DNA of 64,000 bases from Methylotenera_A sp040387515 (lineage in GTDB: Bacteria; Pseudomonadota; Gammaproteobacteria; Burkholderiales; Methylophilaceae): the NCBI GenBank assembly GCA_040387515.1, contig JAZKDP010000012.1, positions 25,570-89,569 of the forward strand, read 5' to 3'. The notes under the pieces are model-generated. The model did no database searches. It worked only from the letters and a program-made list of their open reading frames with translations, and was not told the DNA's origin. The translations under genes and the position numbers were made by a program. Below are positions 8,349 through 17,008 of this stretch, one piece after another. Position 1 is the first letter of the stretch, and the number at the start of each line of letters is the position of its first letter.

Positions 8349-11300
8349 ATGTTTAATATCTTTATCAAACGACCAGTGATGGCCATCGTGCTATCTCTGA
8401 TTATTGTGTTTCTAGGGTTTCTGTCGATTAGGACACTGCCCACTTCTCAATTCCCGGATATCGCGCCACCACGCGTGATTGTCTCTTTAGCCTATCCAGG
8501 TGCAAGTGCCGATGTATTGGTGCAGTCATCGCTCATCACAATCGAGCGTGCTATTAACGGTGTGCCCGGTATGAAATATATCGTTTCAGATGCGACCAGT
8601 GCCGGCGAAGCAACCATTCAAGTAATTTTTGGTTTGGGTACTGATCCCAATCAGGCCATGATTAACGTAAAAACACGCCTGGACCAAGTGATGAGTCGAC
8701 TACCTACGTTAGTACAGTTAGAGGGCGTGGTGGTAGAACGTGTACAGCCCAGCATGCTGATGTACATCAATTTGTTCAGTAAAGACAAAAATGCGGATGA
8801 GAAATTTTTGTTCAACTATGCCAACGTCAATGTCATTCCGGAAATACAACGGGTTAACGGCATTGCCAGCGCAAAAATTCTAGGTAGTCGCCAATATGCG
8901 ATGCGCATCTGGCTGAATCCAGACAGGATGCGTGCGTATAAAGTCTCGATTGAAGACGTGATGAAAGCGATTGGCGAGCAAAGTATTATTGGCCGTCCGG
9001 GTCGATTGGGTCAGAGTTCTGGTATCGCAGCACAATCGAAAGAGTATGTGCTGGTCTACAAAGGCCGTTATAACAAGCCAGAAGAATATGCCGATATTAT
9101 TATCCGCGCTGATTCAGAAGGTGAAGTGCTGAAACTGAAAGATATTGCCAAAGTAGAGTTAGGCAGTGAGTTTTTTGATATTTACTCCAATAAAGATGGC
9201 TATCCTTCTTCTGCGATTATCCTAAAGCAAAACTACGGCAGTAATGCCAGTGAAGTGATTGATCAAGTAAAAGAGAAAATGAAAGAGCTTGAAAAGTCGT
9301 TCCCAACTGGTATGGAATATGAAGTTGACTACGACGTTTCAAAGTTCCTGGATGCGTCTATCGAAAAAGTGTTGCACACACTGGTTGAGGCTTTTGTGTT
9401 GGTTGCATTGGTTGTGTTTATATTCCTTGGCGATTGGCGCTCAACGCTGATTCCCATTTTAGCGGTGCCTGTTTCACTTATCGGTACTTTTGCCTTTATG
9501 CAGGTATTTGGCATCACCATCAATCTAATTACGCTTTTCGCACTGGTGCTGGCAATCGGGATCGTGGTCGATAATGCGATTGTGGTGGTGGAAGCCGTAC
9601 ATGCGAAAATGGAAGAAAATGCGCAGTTAACGCCATACAAAGCCACACAACAAGTATTAGGCGAAATCGGTGGTGCAATCGTTGCTATTACTTTAGTAAT
9701 GACGGCGGTGTTTATTCCGGTGGCTTTTATGACAGGGCCAGTGGGTGTTTTCTATCGTCAGTTCTCAATCACCATGGCATCATCCATCGTGATTTCTGGC
9801 GTGGTAGCCCTTTCATTAACGCCGGTGCTATGCGCCATGCTGCTTAAAAATAACCACGGGCAAGTTAAACGTAAAACGCCAATCAGTTATTTTCTGGATA
9901 TTTTTAACCGCTGGTTTGAAAGACTGACTGGCAGATACACCAATGTACTGAGCAAAATTGTCACTTTACGTCTGATGACGATTGTGGTGCTAGGTGCTTT
10001 TGTTTTTGGTACTTTTTTCATTAACAAAACCCTACCAGCTGGCTTTATTCCAGGTGAAGACCAAGGCCAAATCTACGCCATTATCCAAACGCCACCGGGT
10101 AGCACGCTGGAAGCCACTAACAAGGTCGCACGTGCACTGCAAAAAGAGGCACAAAGTATCGAAGGCATTGCCTCTGTTTCTTCACTCGCTGGTTATGAAA
10201 TTCTGACTGAGGGTAGGGGTTCTAACGCAGGTACGTGTTTGATTAACCTAAAAGATTGGTCACAGCGTAAAAAATCCGTGCATCAAATCATCGAAGAACT
10301 GGAAGAAAAAACCAAGAATTTTGGTGCGGTTGTGGAGTTCTTTGAGCCGCCGGCAGTGCCTGGTTATGGTGCTGCATCGGGTTTAGCGCTACGTCTTCTG
10401 GATAAAACCGATAACACTGATTATCACGCTTTCGACAAGATCAATCAGGACTTTATGGCTGCCTTGGGCAAGCGCAAAGAATTAAGTGGTTTGTTCACTT
10501 TCTATGCGGCTAATTATCCACAGTACGAGTTAGAAATAGATAATAAAGCAGCCATGCAAAAAGGCGTGTCTATTGGTAAAGCCATGGATAACCTGAATAT
10601 CCTGATTGGTAGTACCTATGAGCAAGGCTTTATCCGCTTTAACAACTTTTTCAAAGTCTATGTGCAGGGCAGCCCTGAGTTCCGACGCTATCCAAGCGAT
10701 GTTCTTAATTACTTCGTTAAAAATGAGGATGGCGAAATGGTGCCTTATTCCTCTTTTATGAAAATGAAGAAAAAACAAGGGCCTAATGAAATAACGCGTT
10801 ACAACTTGTATAACTCAGCCACGATTCGTGCGGCAGCAGCCAATGGATACACCACCGATGATGCGATTAAAGCCGTACAGGAAGTAGCCGCTAAAACATT
10901 ACCACGCGGTTATGACATCGGCTGGGAAGGCTTGTCGTATGACGAGGCAAAACGTGGCAACGAAGCCGTGATTATTTTTGCAGTTGTATTGGTGTTCGTT
11001 TACATGGTGCTGGCTGCGCAATATGAGAGCTTCCTATTACCGTTAGCGGTGATTCTCTCATTGCCGGCAGGGGTGTTTGGCACGTTCTTGTTGCTTAAAA
11101 TGTTAGGGCTTGCCAATGACATTTATGCACAGCTAGGGCTGGTCATGCTGATTGGCTTGCTGGGTAAAAACGCGGTATTGATTGTGGAATTCGCTGTACA
11201 AAAACACGAGCAAGGTATGTCGATTGCAGAAGCTGCGATTGAAGGTGCCAAAGCCCGTTTCCGCCCGATATTAATGACATCGTTTGCGTTTATTGCTGGT

Positions 11301-11531
11301 TTGATACCGCTAGTGGTTGCCACAGGTGCAGGTGCCGTAGGTAACCGTACTATCGGTACATCGGCCTTAGGCGGTATGTTGTTCGGTACTATTTTCGGCG
11401 TGATTCTGATCCCTGGCCTGTACTACATTTTTGCCAAAATGGAAGAAGGTAAGTCATTGATTGCAAATGAAGACTTCGAGCCTTTAACCGAGCTATATCA
11501 CTACAATAGAAATGAAGATAAAGATGCGTAA
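8349..11531 (+). CDS. RND multidrug efflux transporter, HAE-1 family inner-membrane pump
   Basis: This 1060-residue proton-driven pump begins with the family signature MFNIFIKRPVMA, and has twelve expected membrane segments with two large periplasmic loops (about residues 30-335 and 560-870). The proton-relay motif in TM4 reads GIVVDNAIVVVEA, with Asp408 followed by Asn409. AcrB has two Asp residues there. TM10-12 contain GLLGKNAVLIVEFA, which keeps the lysine of the relay (AcrB Lys940). Phrases such as VVVEAVHAKMEE are characteristic of Bacteroidetes HAE-1 pumps in my recollection. It is the central gene of a complete three-gene efflux operon. Drugs or solvents are the usual substrates of this family, but the specificity here is not readable. 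Confidence 0.95.
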   Translation: MFNIFIKRPVMAIVLSLIIVFLGFLSIRTLPTSQFPDIAPPRVIVSLAYPGASADVLVQSSLITIERAINGVPGMKYIVSDATSAGEATIQVIFGLGTDPNQAMINVKTRLDQVMSRLPTLVQLEGVVVERVQPSMLMYINLFSKDKNADEKFLFNYANVNVIPEIQRVNGIASAKILGSRQYAMRIWLNPDRMRAYKVSIEDVMKAIGEQSIIGRPGRLGQSSGIAAQSKEYVLVYKGRYNKPEEYADIIIRADSEGEVLKLKDIAKVELGSEFFDIYSNKDGYPSSAIILKQNYGSNASEVIDQVKEKMKELEKSFPTGMEYEVDYDVSKFLDASIEKVLHTLVEAFVLVALVVFIFLGDWRSTLIPILAVPVSLIGTFAFMQVFGITINLITLFALVLAIGIVVDNAIVVVEAVHAKMEENAQLTPYKATQQVLGEIGGAIVAITLVMTAVFIPVAFMTGPVGVFYRQFSITMASSIVISGVVALSLTPVLCAMLLKNNHGQVKRKTPISYFLDIFNRWFERLTGRYTNVLSKIVTLRLMTIVVLGAFVFGTFFINKTLPAGFIPGEDQGQIYAIIQTPPGSTLEATNKVARALQKEAQSIEGIASVSSLAGYEILTEGRGSNAGTCLINLKDWSQRKKSVHQIIEELEEKTKNFGAVVEFFEPPAVPGYGAASGLALRLLDKTDNTDYHAFDKINQDFMAALGKRKELSGLFTFYAANYPQYELEIDNKAAMQKGVSIGKAMDNLNILIGSTYEQGFIRFNNFFKVYVQGSPEFRRYPSDVLNYFVKNEDGEMVPYSSFMKMKKKQGPNEITRYNLYNSATIRAAAANGYTTDDAIKAVQEVAAKTLPRGYDIGWEGLSYDEAKRGNEAVIIFAVVLVFVYMVLAAQYESFLLPLAVILSLPAGVFGTFLLLKMLGLANDIYAQLGLVMLIGLLGKNAVLIVEFAVQKHEQGMSIAEAAIEGAKARFRPILMTSFAFIAGLIPLVVATGAGAVGNRTIGTSALGGMLFGTIFGVILIPGLYYIFAKMEEGKSLIANEDFEPLTELYHYNRNEDKDA

Positions 11532-12966
11532 ACATAACTATATTCGACTGATTTCGGTGGGCGGTTTTGCATTGATGCTGCAAGCCTGCTCCATCCCTTT
11601 ATTAACCACTAAAAAGGCTGATACAAATTTACCTGTAAGCTACACAAACAGTACCTCAGAGCAGGATGCAACCAATACAGCCAATATAAACTGGAAGGAG
11701 TTCTTTGAGGATACATATTTATCTAGCCTGATTGATGTTGCGATTGTGAACAACAAAGAAGTGAATATCTTGGCGCAGCGCATCAATATTGCAAAAAATG
11801 AGATACAGGCACGCAAAGGTGAATATCTTCCTTTTGTTAATTTTGGTGCGGGTGCCGATGTGGAAAAAGTCGGTCGCTACACGCGTAATGGCGCAGTAGA
11901 GGAAAACTTGGACATTAAAGAAGGTAAGGCCTTTCCTGATCCTTTGACTAATTATCAGTTTGGGCTTTATTCATCATGGGAGCTGGATGTTTGGAAAAAA
12001 CTCAGGAACGCGACCAAAGTGGCGACCATGGAATACATGGCCTCCATTGAGGGCAAAAACTTTTTAATTACCAATTTGGTCGCCGAAATTGCAAACGCCT
12101 ATTATGAGTTGATCGCACTGGACAACCAAGCGTTGAATCTGGAACAGAATATCCAGATTCAGCGAAATGCCTTGGATGTGACAAGCCAACTTCAGAAGTA
12201 TGGTAGGGCGACTTCGTTGGGCGTTAAGCGCTTTGAAGCCGAAGTGAAGAAAAATGAGAGTAAGCAATATGTGATCAAACAGCAGATTGTTGAAGTGGAA
12301 AATCGCATTAACTTCTTGCTTGGTCGAGTGCCGCAACCGATTCAACGGTCATCTGCAGAATTTATGGCGATGAAACTTAAAATGGTACAAGCGGGTATTC
12401 CATCGCAATTATTGCAAAATAGGCCTGATATCAGAAAAGCCGAGCTGGAATTAGCGGCTGCCGACCTGAACATTTCAGTGGCAAAAGCTAATTTTTATCC
12501 TTCCTTCACCATTCGCGCAGGCTTAGGTTTTCAGGCATTTAACCCCAAATATTTGCTGAGCACGCCTGAATCTCTGATGTACTCGTTGGCTGGAGATATC
12601 ATGGCGCCACTGGTAAATCGTAATGCAATCACGGCGGTGTATAAAAATGCCAATGCAACGCAAATACAAGCTGCTTACGATTATGAGCAAACCATTATCA
12701 GCGCTTATGGGGAGGTTTCAAACCAGGTTTCCAATATCGATAATTTAGAAAAAAACTATCAATTGAAAACTGCACAGGTTCAGGCATTAACGGATTCTGT
12801 AGAAGTGGCGAATCAATTATTCAAGTCTGCCAGAGCGGAGTATTTAGAGATATTGCTTACGCAACGAGAGGCATTAGAAGCAAAAGCTGAACTCATTGAA
12901 ACCAAACAGAAGCAAATTAATGCAATGGTTGGTTTGTATCGGGCGTTAGGCGGTGGTTGGAAATAG
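11512..12966 (+). CDS. RND efflux outer-membrane channel, NodT/OprM family lipoprotein
   Basis: This 484-residue TolC-like factor completes the efflux system. It has a lipoprotein signal with Cys26 in LQACS (Cys22 if the ATG at 11524 is used). The two OEP repeats are visible: ELDVWKKLRNATKVA in the first half, and LLQNRPDIRKAELELAAADLNISVAKANFYPSFTI before the second, a hallmark of the NodT family. The gene overlaps the last 20 bases of the pump gene, so translation is probably coupled. The two candidate ATGs (11512 and 11524) have no distinctive ribosome site between them. A 15-bp hairpin follows the gene. Confidence 0.93.
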   Translation: MKIKMRKHNYIRLISVGGFALMLQACSIPLLTTKKADTNLPVSYTNSTSEQDATNTANINWKEFFEDTYLSSLIDVAIVNNKEVNILAQRINIAKNEIQARKGEYLPFVNFGAGADVEKVGRYTRNGAVEENLDIKEGKAFPDPLTNYQFGLYSSWELDVWKKLRNATKVATMEYMASIEGKNFLITNLVAEIANAYYELIALDNQALNLEQNIQIQRNALDVTSQLQKYGRATSLGVKRFEAEVKKNESKQYVIKQQIVEVENRINFLLGRVPQPIQRSSAEFMAMKLKMVQAGIPSQLLQNRPDIRKAELELAAADLNISVAKANFYPSFTIRAGLGFQAFNPKYLLSTPESLMYSLAGDIMAPLVNRNAITAVYKNANATQIQAAYDYEQTIISAYGEVSNQVSNIDNLEKNYQLKTAQVQALTDSVEVANQLFKSARAEYLEILLTQREALEAKAELIETKQKQINAMVGLYRALGGGWK

Positions 12967-12987
12967 CATTTGAACTTGCTTAAAGCT

Positions 12988-13026
12988 AATTGGGCAGTTA
13001 CCGAATTTTAAGGTAACTGCCCAATT
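12988..13026. terminator. bidirectional terminator-like hairpin between efflux operon and dnaJ
   Basis: A perfect 15-bp inverted repeat (12988-13002 and 13012-13026; AATTGGGCAGTTACC and its complement) with a 9-nt loop lies between the convergent efflux and dnaJ genes. The A/T ends of the stem can serve as a weak U-run on either strand. Confidence 0.8.
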
Positions 13027-13058
13027 ATGTTGAAGCTGATTAATTATTCAAAAATCGA

Positions 13059-14186
13059 TTAATCAAAAAAACCTTTTACTTTATCCATCCAGCTTTTATT
13101 GCGTGGGCTGTGCTTGCCTGAATCTGCTTGAGTGCTGATCTCAAACTCACGTAATAAGTCTTTTTGTTTTTCGGTTAATTTAACCGGTGTTTCAACCACT
13201 ACATGCACCATTAAATCACCAGATTCAGATTGGCGAAGCGGTTTAATACCTTTGCCTTTTAACCTGAATACACCACCCGTTTGCGTTTCTGCAGGGATTT
13301 TCATTTTGGCAGATCCACCTAAAGTAGGCACTTCAATCTCGCCGCCAATTGCAGCGGTACTAAAGCTGATTGGCATTTCGCAATGCAGATTACCGCCATC
13401 ACGTTGGAATATCTCATGTTGTTTTAAATGCACAACTACGTACAAATCACCAGTTGGGCCGCCATTTACGCCAGCCTCACCTTCACCAGTCAAACGAATA
13501 CGGTCGCCTTCATCCACGCCGGCGGGAATTTTAACCGATAAAGTTTTGTTGATTTTTTGACGACCAGCACCGTGGCAAGTGCCGCATTTGTCATCTTCTT
13601 TAATGACTTTGCCGCTGCCATGACATTTTGGGCAAGTTTGCTGCACAGAGAAAAAGCCTTGTTGCATGCGCACTTGGCCGTGTCCATTACAAGTCGTACA
13701 AGTAACGGGTGATTTGCCTGCTTTAGCGCCTGTGCCTTTACAGGTTTCACATGCCGCTTGTACAGGAATACGAATCTTGGTTTCAGTGCCTTTTGCGGCA
13801 TCTTCCAAGCTAATTTCCATGTTGTAACGCAAATCCGCACCGCGGTACACATTGTTACGCTGACCACCTTGGCGACCACCACCGAAAATATCACCAAAGA
13901 TATCACCGAATGCATCACCAAAACCAGCGCCACCAAAGCCGCCTGCACCTGCGCCTTGCTCTACACCCGCATGACCATATTGATCATAAGCCGCGCGCTT
14001 TTGGTCATCAGACAACATTTCGTAGGCTTCTTTTGCCTCTTTAAATTGTTCTTCTGCCTTAGGGTTGTCAGGGTTGCGGTCAGGATGATACTTCATCGCT
14101 AATTTGCGATAGGATTTTTTAATTTCCTCTTCAGAAGCATCTTTGTTAACGCCTAAAACTTCGTAGTAATCTTTTTTAGTTGCCAT
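13059..14186 (-). CDS. dnaJ: molecular chaperone DnaJ
   Basis: DnaJ (Hsp40) delivers unfolded clients to DnaK and stimulates its ATPase. The 375 residues contain a J domain with His34-Pro35-Asp36, a Gly/Phe-rich linker (about 75-110), four CxxCxGxG zinc repeats forming the two zinc sites, and the C-terminal client-binding and dimerisation domains. It is the third gene of a grpE-dnaK-dnaJ unit read leftwards. A hairpin with T-run separates it from dnaK, so dnaJ expression may be reduced relative to dnaK or come from read-through. Confidence 0.98.
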   Translation of the reverse strand: MATKKDYYEVLGVNKDASEEEIKKSYRKLAMKYHPDRNPDNPKAEEQFKEAKEAYEMLSDDQKRAAYDQYGHAGVEQGAGAGGFGGAGFGDAFGDIFGDIFGGGRQGGQRNNVYRGADLRYNMEISLEDAAKGTETKIRIPVQAACETCKGTGAKAGKSPVTCTTCNGHGQVRMQQGFFSVQQTCPKCHGSGKVIKEDDKCGTCHGAGRQKINKTLSVKIPAGVDEGDRIRLTGEGEAGVNGGPTGDLYVVVHLKQHEIFQRDGGNLHCEMPISFSTAAIGGEIEVPTLGGSAKMKIPAETQTGGVFRLKGKGIKPLRQSESGDLMVHVVVETPVKLTEKQKDLLREFEISTQADSGKHSPRNKSWMDKVKGFFD

Positions 14187-14235
14187 GTCTGATATCTAAT
14201 CTATTTGAACAGTGATTAATGATTAATTAATAACG

Positions 14236-14271
14236 AAAAATCGTTAGCATCATTTCAGGACGCTAACGATT
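14236..14271 (-). terminator. terminator-like hairpin between dnaK and dnaJ
   Basis: The inverted repeat AATCGTTAGC (14239-14248) and GCTAACGATT (14262-14271) is followed, on the minus strand, by a run of five T. It lies in the 105-bp dnaK-dnaJ gap, so it probably attenuates read-through from dnaK into dnaJ or processes the transcript. Confidence 0.75.
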
Positions 14272-14291
14272 ATCGATAACAAAATTAAAAC

Positions 14292-16217
14292 TTAGTCTTT
14301 CTTCACATCTTCAAACTCAGCGTCTACCACTTCGGCATCTACTGTTTTTTCACCTTCTGGGCTAGGTTGCGCATTGGCCGCGTTAGCCTTTGCTTGCTCT
14401 TCAGCATATACTTTTTCGCCCAGTTTTTGTGATGCTTCCATTAAGGCATTGGTTTTAGCTTCAATCACATCTTTGTCATCTGATTGCAACACTTCTTCAA
14501 CCTCTTTTAAGGCTGTTTCAATGGCTGTTTTTTCAGCTTCATCTAACTTATCGCCATGCTCGCTCAATGATTTTTTCACTGAGTGAACCATGCCATCGGC
14601 TGCGTTACGTGCATCAACCAATTCGCGGTATTTCTTATCTTCATCCGCATATTTAATCGCATCTTCTTCCATTTGCTGAATTTCAGCTTCAGACAAACCA
14701 GAGTTTGCTTTAATGGTAATTTTATTTTCTTTACCAGTCGCTTTGTCTTTAGCAGAAACATGCAAGATACCGTTGGCATCAATGTCAAAAGTCACTTCAA
14801 TTTGCGGCATGCCACGTGGTGCTGGTGGAATGTCTGACAAGTTGAATTGGCCTAGCGATTTATTGGCAGAAGCCATTTCACGCTCACCTTGCAACACTTG
14901 AATCGTCACTGCATTCTGGTTGTCATCAGCCGTTGAAAACGTTTGCGATGCCTTTGTAGGAATCGTCGTATTTTTCTTGATAACTTTCGTCATCACGCCG
15001 CCAAGTGTTTCAATACCTAAGCTTAATGGCGTTACGTCTAACAACAACACGTCTTTAACATCGCCTTTTAATACGCCACCTTGAATCGCCGCACCAACTG
15101 CCACTGCTTCATCAGGGTTTACGTCTTTACGTGGCTCTTTGCCAAAAATTTCTTTCACTTTTTCTTGCACTTTAGGCATACGGCTTTGACCACCAACTAA
15201 AATCACGTCGGTAATATCGTCAATTGAAACGCCAGCATCTTTAATCGCTGTGCGGCAAGGTGCCATTGTGCGTTCAATTAAATCTTCAACTAAAGATTCT
15301 AATTTTGCACGTGTGATTTTCACCACTAAGTGTTTAGGGCCAGTAGCATCGGCTGTAATGTACGGCAAGTTCACTTCTGTTTGTTGCGCGCCTGATAATT
15401 CGATTTTTGCTTTTTCAGCCGCTTCTTTTAAGCGTTGTTTTGCCAAAAGGTCATTACGTAAATCTAAGCCGCCATTTTCTTTTTTGAACTCATCAGCCAA
15501 AAAGTCGATTAAACGGTTATCAAAGTCTTCACCACCAAGGAATGTATCGCCGTTGGTTGAAAGTACTTCAAATTGATGTTCGCCATCAATGCTAGAAATC
15601 TCAATGATTGAAACGTCGAATGTACCGCCGCCCAAATCATATACCGCAATCTTGCGATCGCCTTCTTGTTTATCTAAACCAAAAGCTAGCGCAGCAGCTG
15701 TTGGCTCATTGATGATGCGTTTAACATCTAAACCCGCGATACGGCCAGCATCTTTAGTGGCTTGGCGTTGGCTATCGTTAAAGTAAGCAGGTACTGTAAT
15801 TACCGCTTCAGTTACTTCTTCGCCCAAATAATCTTCAGCCGTTTTTTTCATTTTGCGTAGTACTTCAGCTGAAATTTGTGGTGGCGCCATTTTAACGCCG
15901 CGCACTTCCACCCATGCATCGCCATTTTCATTTTTGGCAATGGTATATGGCATCAACTTAATGTCTTTTTGCACTTCTTTTTCGTCAAAACGGCGACCGA
16001 TTAAACGCTTAACCGCGTATAGCGTATTTTTTGGGTTAGTTACCGCTTGGCGCTTAGCTGGTGCGCCCGTTAAAATTTCGCCATCTTCTTGATACGCAAT
16101 AATAGACGGCGTTGTGCGTGCGCCTTCGGCGTTTTCAATCACGCGTGGTTTGCCGCCTTCCATTACAGCGACGCAAGAGTTTGTTGTACCTAAATCAATA
16201 CCAATAATTTTGCCCAT
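14292..16217 (-). CDS. dnaK: molecular chaperone DnaK (Hsp70)
   Basis: DnaK binds exposed hydrophobic stretches of unfolded proteins in an ATP-controlled cycle with DnaJ and GrpE. The 641-residue protein is full length. It starts MGKIIGIDLGTTNSCVAVMEG, has the nucleotide-binding signatures IAVYDLGGGTFDVSI and VILVGGQSRMPKVQ, the substrate domain beginning with the DVTPLSLGIETLGG motif, and an acidic C-terminus (VVDAEFEDVKKD). A sigma32-like promoter lies in the 156-bp gap between it and grpE, so it can be heat-induced by itself as well as from the grpE promoter. Confidence 0.99.
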   Translation of the reverse strand: MGKIIGIDLGTTNSCVAVMEGGKPRVIENAEGARTTPSIIAYQEDGEILTGAPAKRQAVTNPKNTLYAVKRLIGRRFDEKEVQKDIKLMPYTIAKNENGDAWVEVRGVKMAPPQISAEVLRKMKKTAEDYLGEEVTEAVITVPAYFNDSQRQATKDAGRIAGLDVKRIINEPTAAALAFGLDKQEGDRKIAVYDLGGGTFDVSIIEISSIDGEHQFEVLSTNGDTFLGGEDFDNRLIDFLADEFKKENGGLDLRNDLLAKQRLKEAAEKAKIELSGAQQTEVNLPYITADATGPKHLVVKITRAKLESLVEDLIERTMAPCRTAIKDAGVSIDDITDVILVGGQSRMPKVQEKVKEIFGKEPRKDVNPDEAVAVGAAIQGGVLKGDVKDVLLLDVTPLSLGIETLGGVMTKVIKKNTTIPTKASQTFSTADDNQNAVTIQVLQGEREMASANKSLGQFNLSDIPPAPRGMPQIEVTFDIDANGILHVSAKDKATGKENKITIKANSGLSEAEIQQMEEDAIKYADEDKKYRELVDARNAADGMVHSVKKSLSEHGDKLDEAEKTAIETALKEVEEVLQSDDKDVIEAKTNALMEASQKLGEKVYAEEQAKANAANAQPSPEGEKTVDAEVVDAEFEDVKKD

Positions 16218-16322
16218 GTTGCTAATTCCTTATCTTTCTAAATAACTTTAATTTGAGTTATGTGTTCGAACCGATTGTAAAAAACATATTTTTTAAACTC
16301 GGTACTGAACAACTTAACAGTA

Positions 16323-16350
16323 ATATTGGGTGAATTTTTCGCTTTTCAAT
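16323..16350 (-). promoter_or_regulatory. sigma32-like promoter upstream of dnaK
   Basis: On the minus strand ATTGAAAA (16343-16350) is followed after about 12-13 bases by CCCAATAT (16323-16330), a fair match to the heat-shock consensus CTTGAAA-N13-CCCCATNT. It would start transcription about 100 bases before dnaK. Confidence 0.55.
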
Positions 16351-16373
16351 AGCCTTAAAAGCTTTGTGGCTAT

Positions 16374-16883
16374 TTACTTTGCAACCATTACCAATGCAGG
16401 GCGCAATACGCGCTCATTCAAGGTATAACCTTTTTGCAGCACACTAGTCACCGTATTGGGTTCGCCGCTGTTTTCCAGCATTGAAATGGCTTGATGTTTG
16501 TTTGGGTCAAACTTCTCACCCACTGGGTTTACTTCGGCGATATTGAATTTTTCGAACACAGAAGCCAGTTGTTTGATGGTAATTTGAATGCCATCTTTAT
16601 AGCTTTGTACATCAGTCGCTTCAATCAGCACTGCCGCATCTAAACTATCTTTTACAGCAAGCAATTCGCCACTAAATTTTTCTAACGCAAATTTGCGTGC
16701 TTTATCAATATCATCATTAGCGCGGCGGCGAATGTTTTCGCCTTCTGCTTTGGTGTATAAAACGCTGGCTTTGGCTTCTTCTAATGCCGCTTCTAATTCG
16801 GCAATGCGCTCTTCAGCTGTTTGCACACCGTTTTCTTCGATTGGTGTTTCAGATTGTTGTGGATTGTCTAAATCTTCTTGCAT
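16374..16883 (-). CDS. grpE: nucleotide exchange factor GrpE
   Basis: GrpE releases ADP from DnaK and acts as a homodimer. From the ATG at 16883 the protein has 169 residues. This start is preferred because GGGG lies seven bases before it, while an ATG four codons earlier (16895) lacks a ribosome site. The N-terminal long helix (coiled coil, roughly 25-60) and the C-terminal beta-domain with the family motif NPVGEKFDPNKHQAISML are present. It is the first gene of the grpE-dnaK-dnaJ unit and has a strong sigma32-like promoter upstream. Confidence 0.97.
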   Translation of the reverse strand: MQEDLDNPQQSETPIEENGVQTAEERIAELEAALEEAKASVLYTKAEGENIRRRANDDIDKARKFALEKFSGELLAVKDSLDAAVLIEATDVQSYKDGIQITIKQLASVFEKFNIAEVNPVGEKFDPNKHQAISMLENSGEPNTVTSVLQKGYTLNERVLRPALVMVAK

Positions 16884-16916
16884 GTGTTTCCCCATTCATT
16901 AATAACACTGTTTTGA

Positions 16917-16944
16917 ACGTGGGGATAAGCGATTTTATTTCAAG
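16917..16944 (-). promoter_or_regulatory. sigma32 (heat-shock) promoter of grpE-dnaK-dnaJ
   Basis: Minus-strand CTTGAAA (16938-16944), 13 bases, then CCCCACGT (16917-16924). This is a perfect -35 and a near-perfect -10 for the heat-shock sigma factor RpoH, with the ideal spacing, about 35-60 bases before the grpE start. No CIRCE (HrcA) operator is visible here. Confidence 0.85.
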
Positions 16945-17008
16945 TGTGCCAGCGCAAAATTAGCACAATATTTTGGATAAATTAGATTAATTAACTGATT
17001 GAATACGA

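Noticed and set aside
14374..16092. Several open frames on the plus strand opposite dnaK
   Set aside because: They are shadows of the strongly biased dnaK codons; no ribosome sites or recognisable proteins.
16218..17008. CIRCE operator for HrcA near grpE/dnaK
   Set aside because: No TTAGCACTC-N9-GAGTGCTAA type repeat was found in the intergenic sequences; TTAGCACAA near 16959 lacks the second arm.
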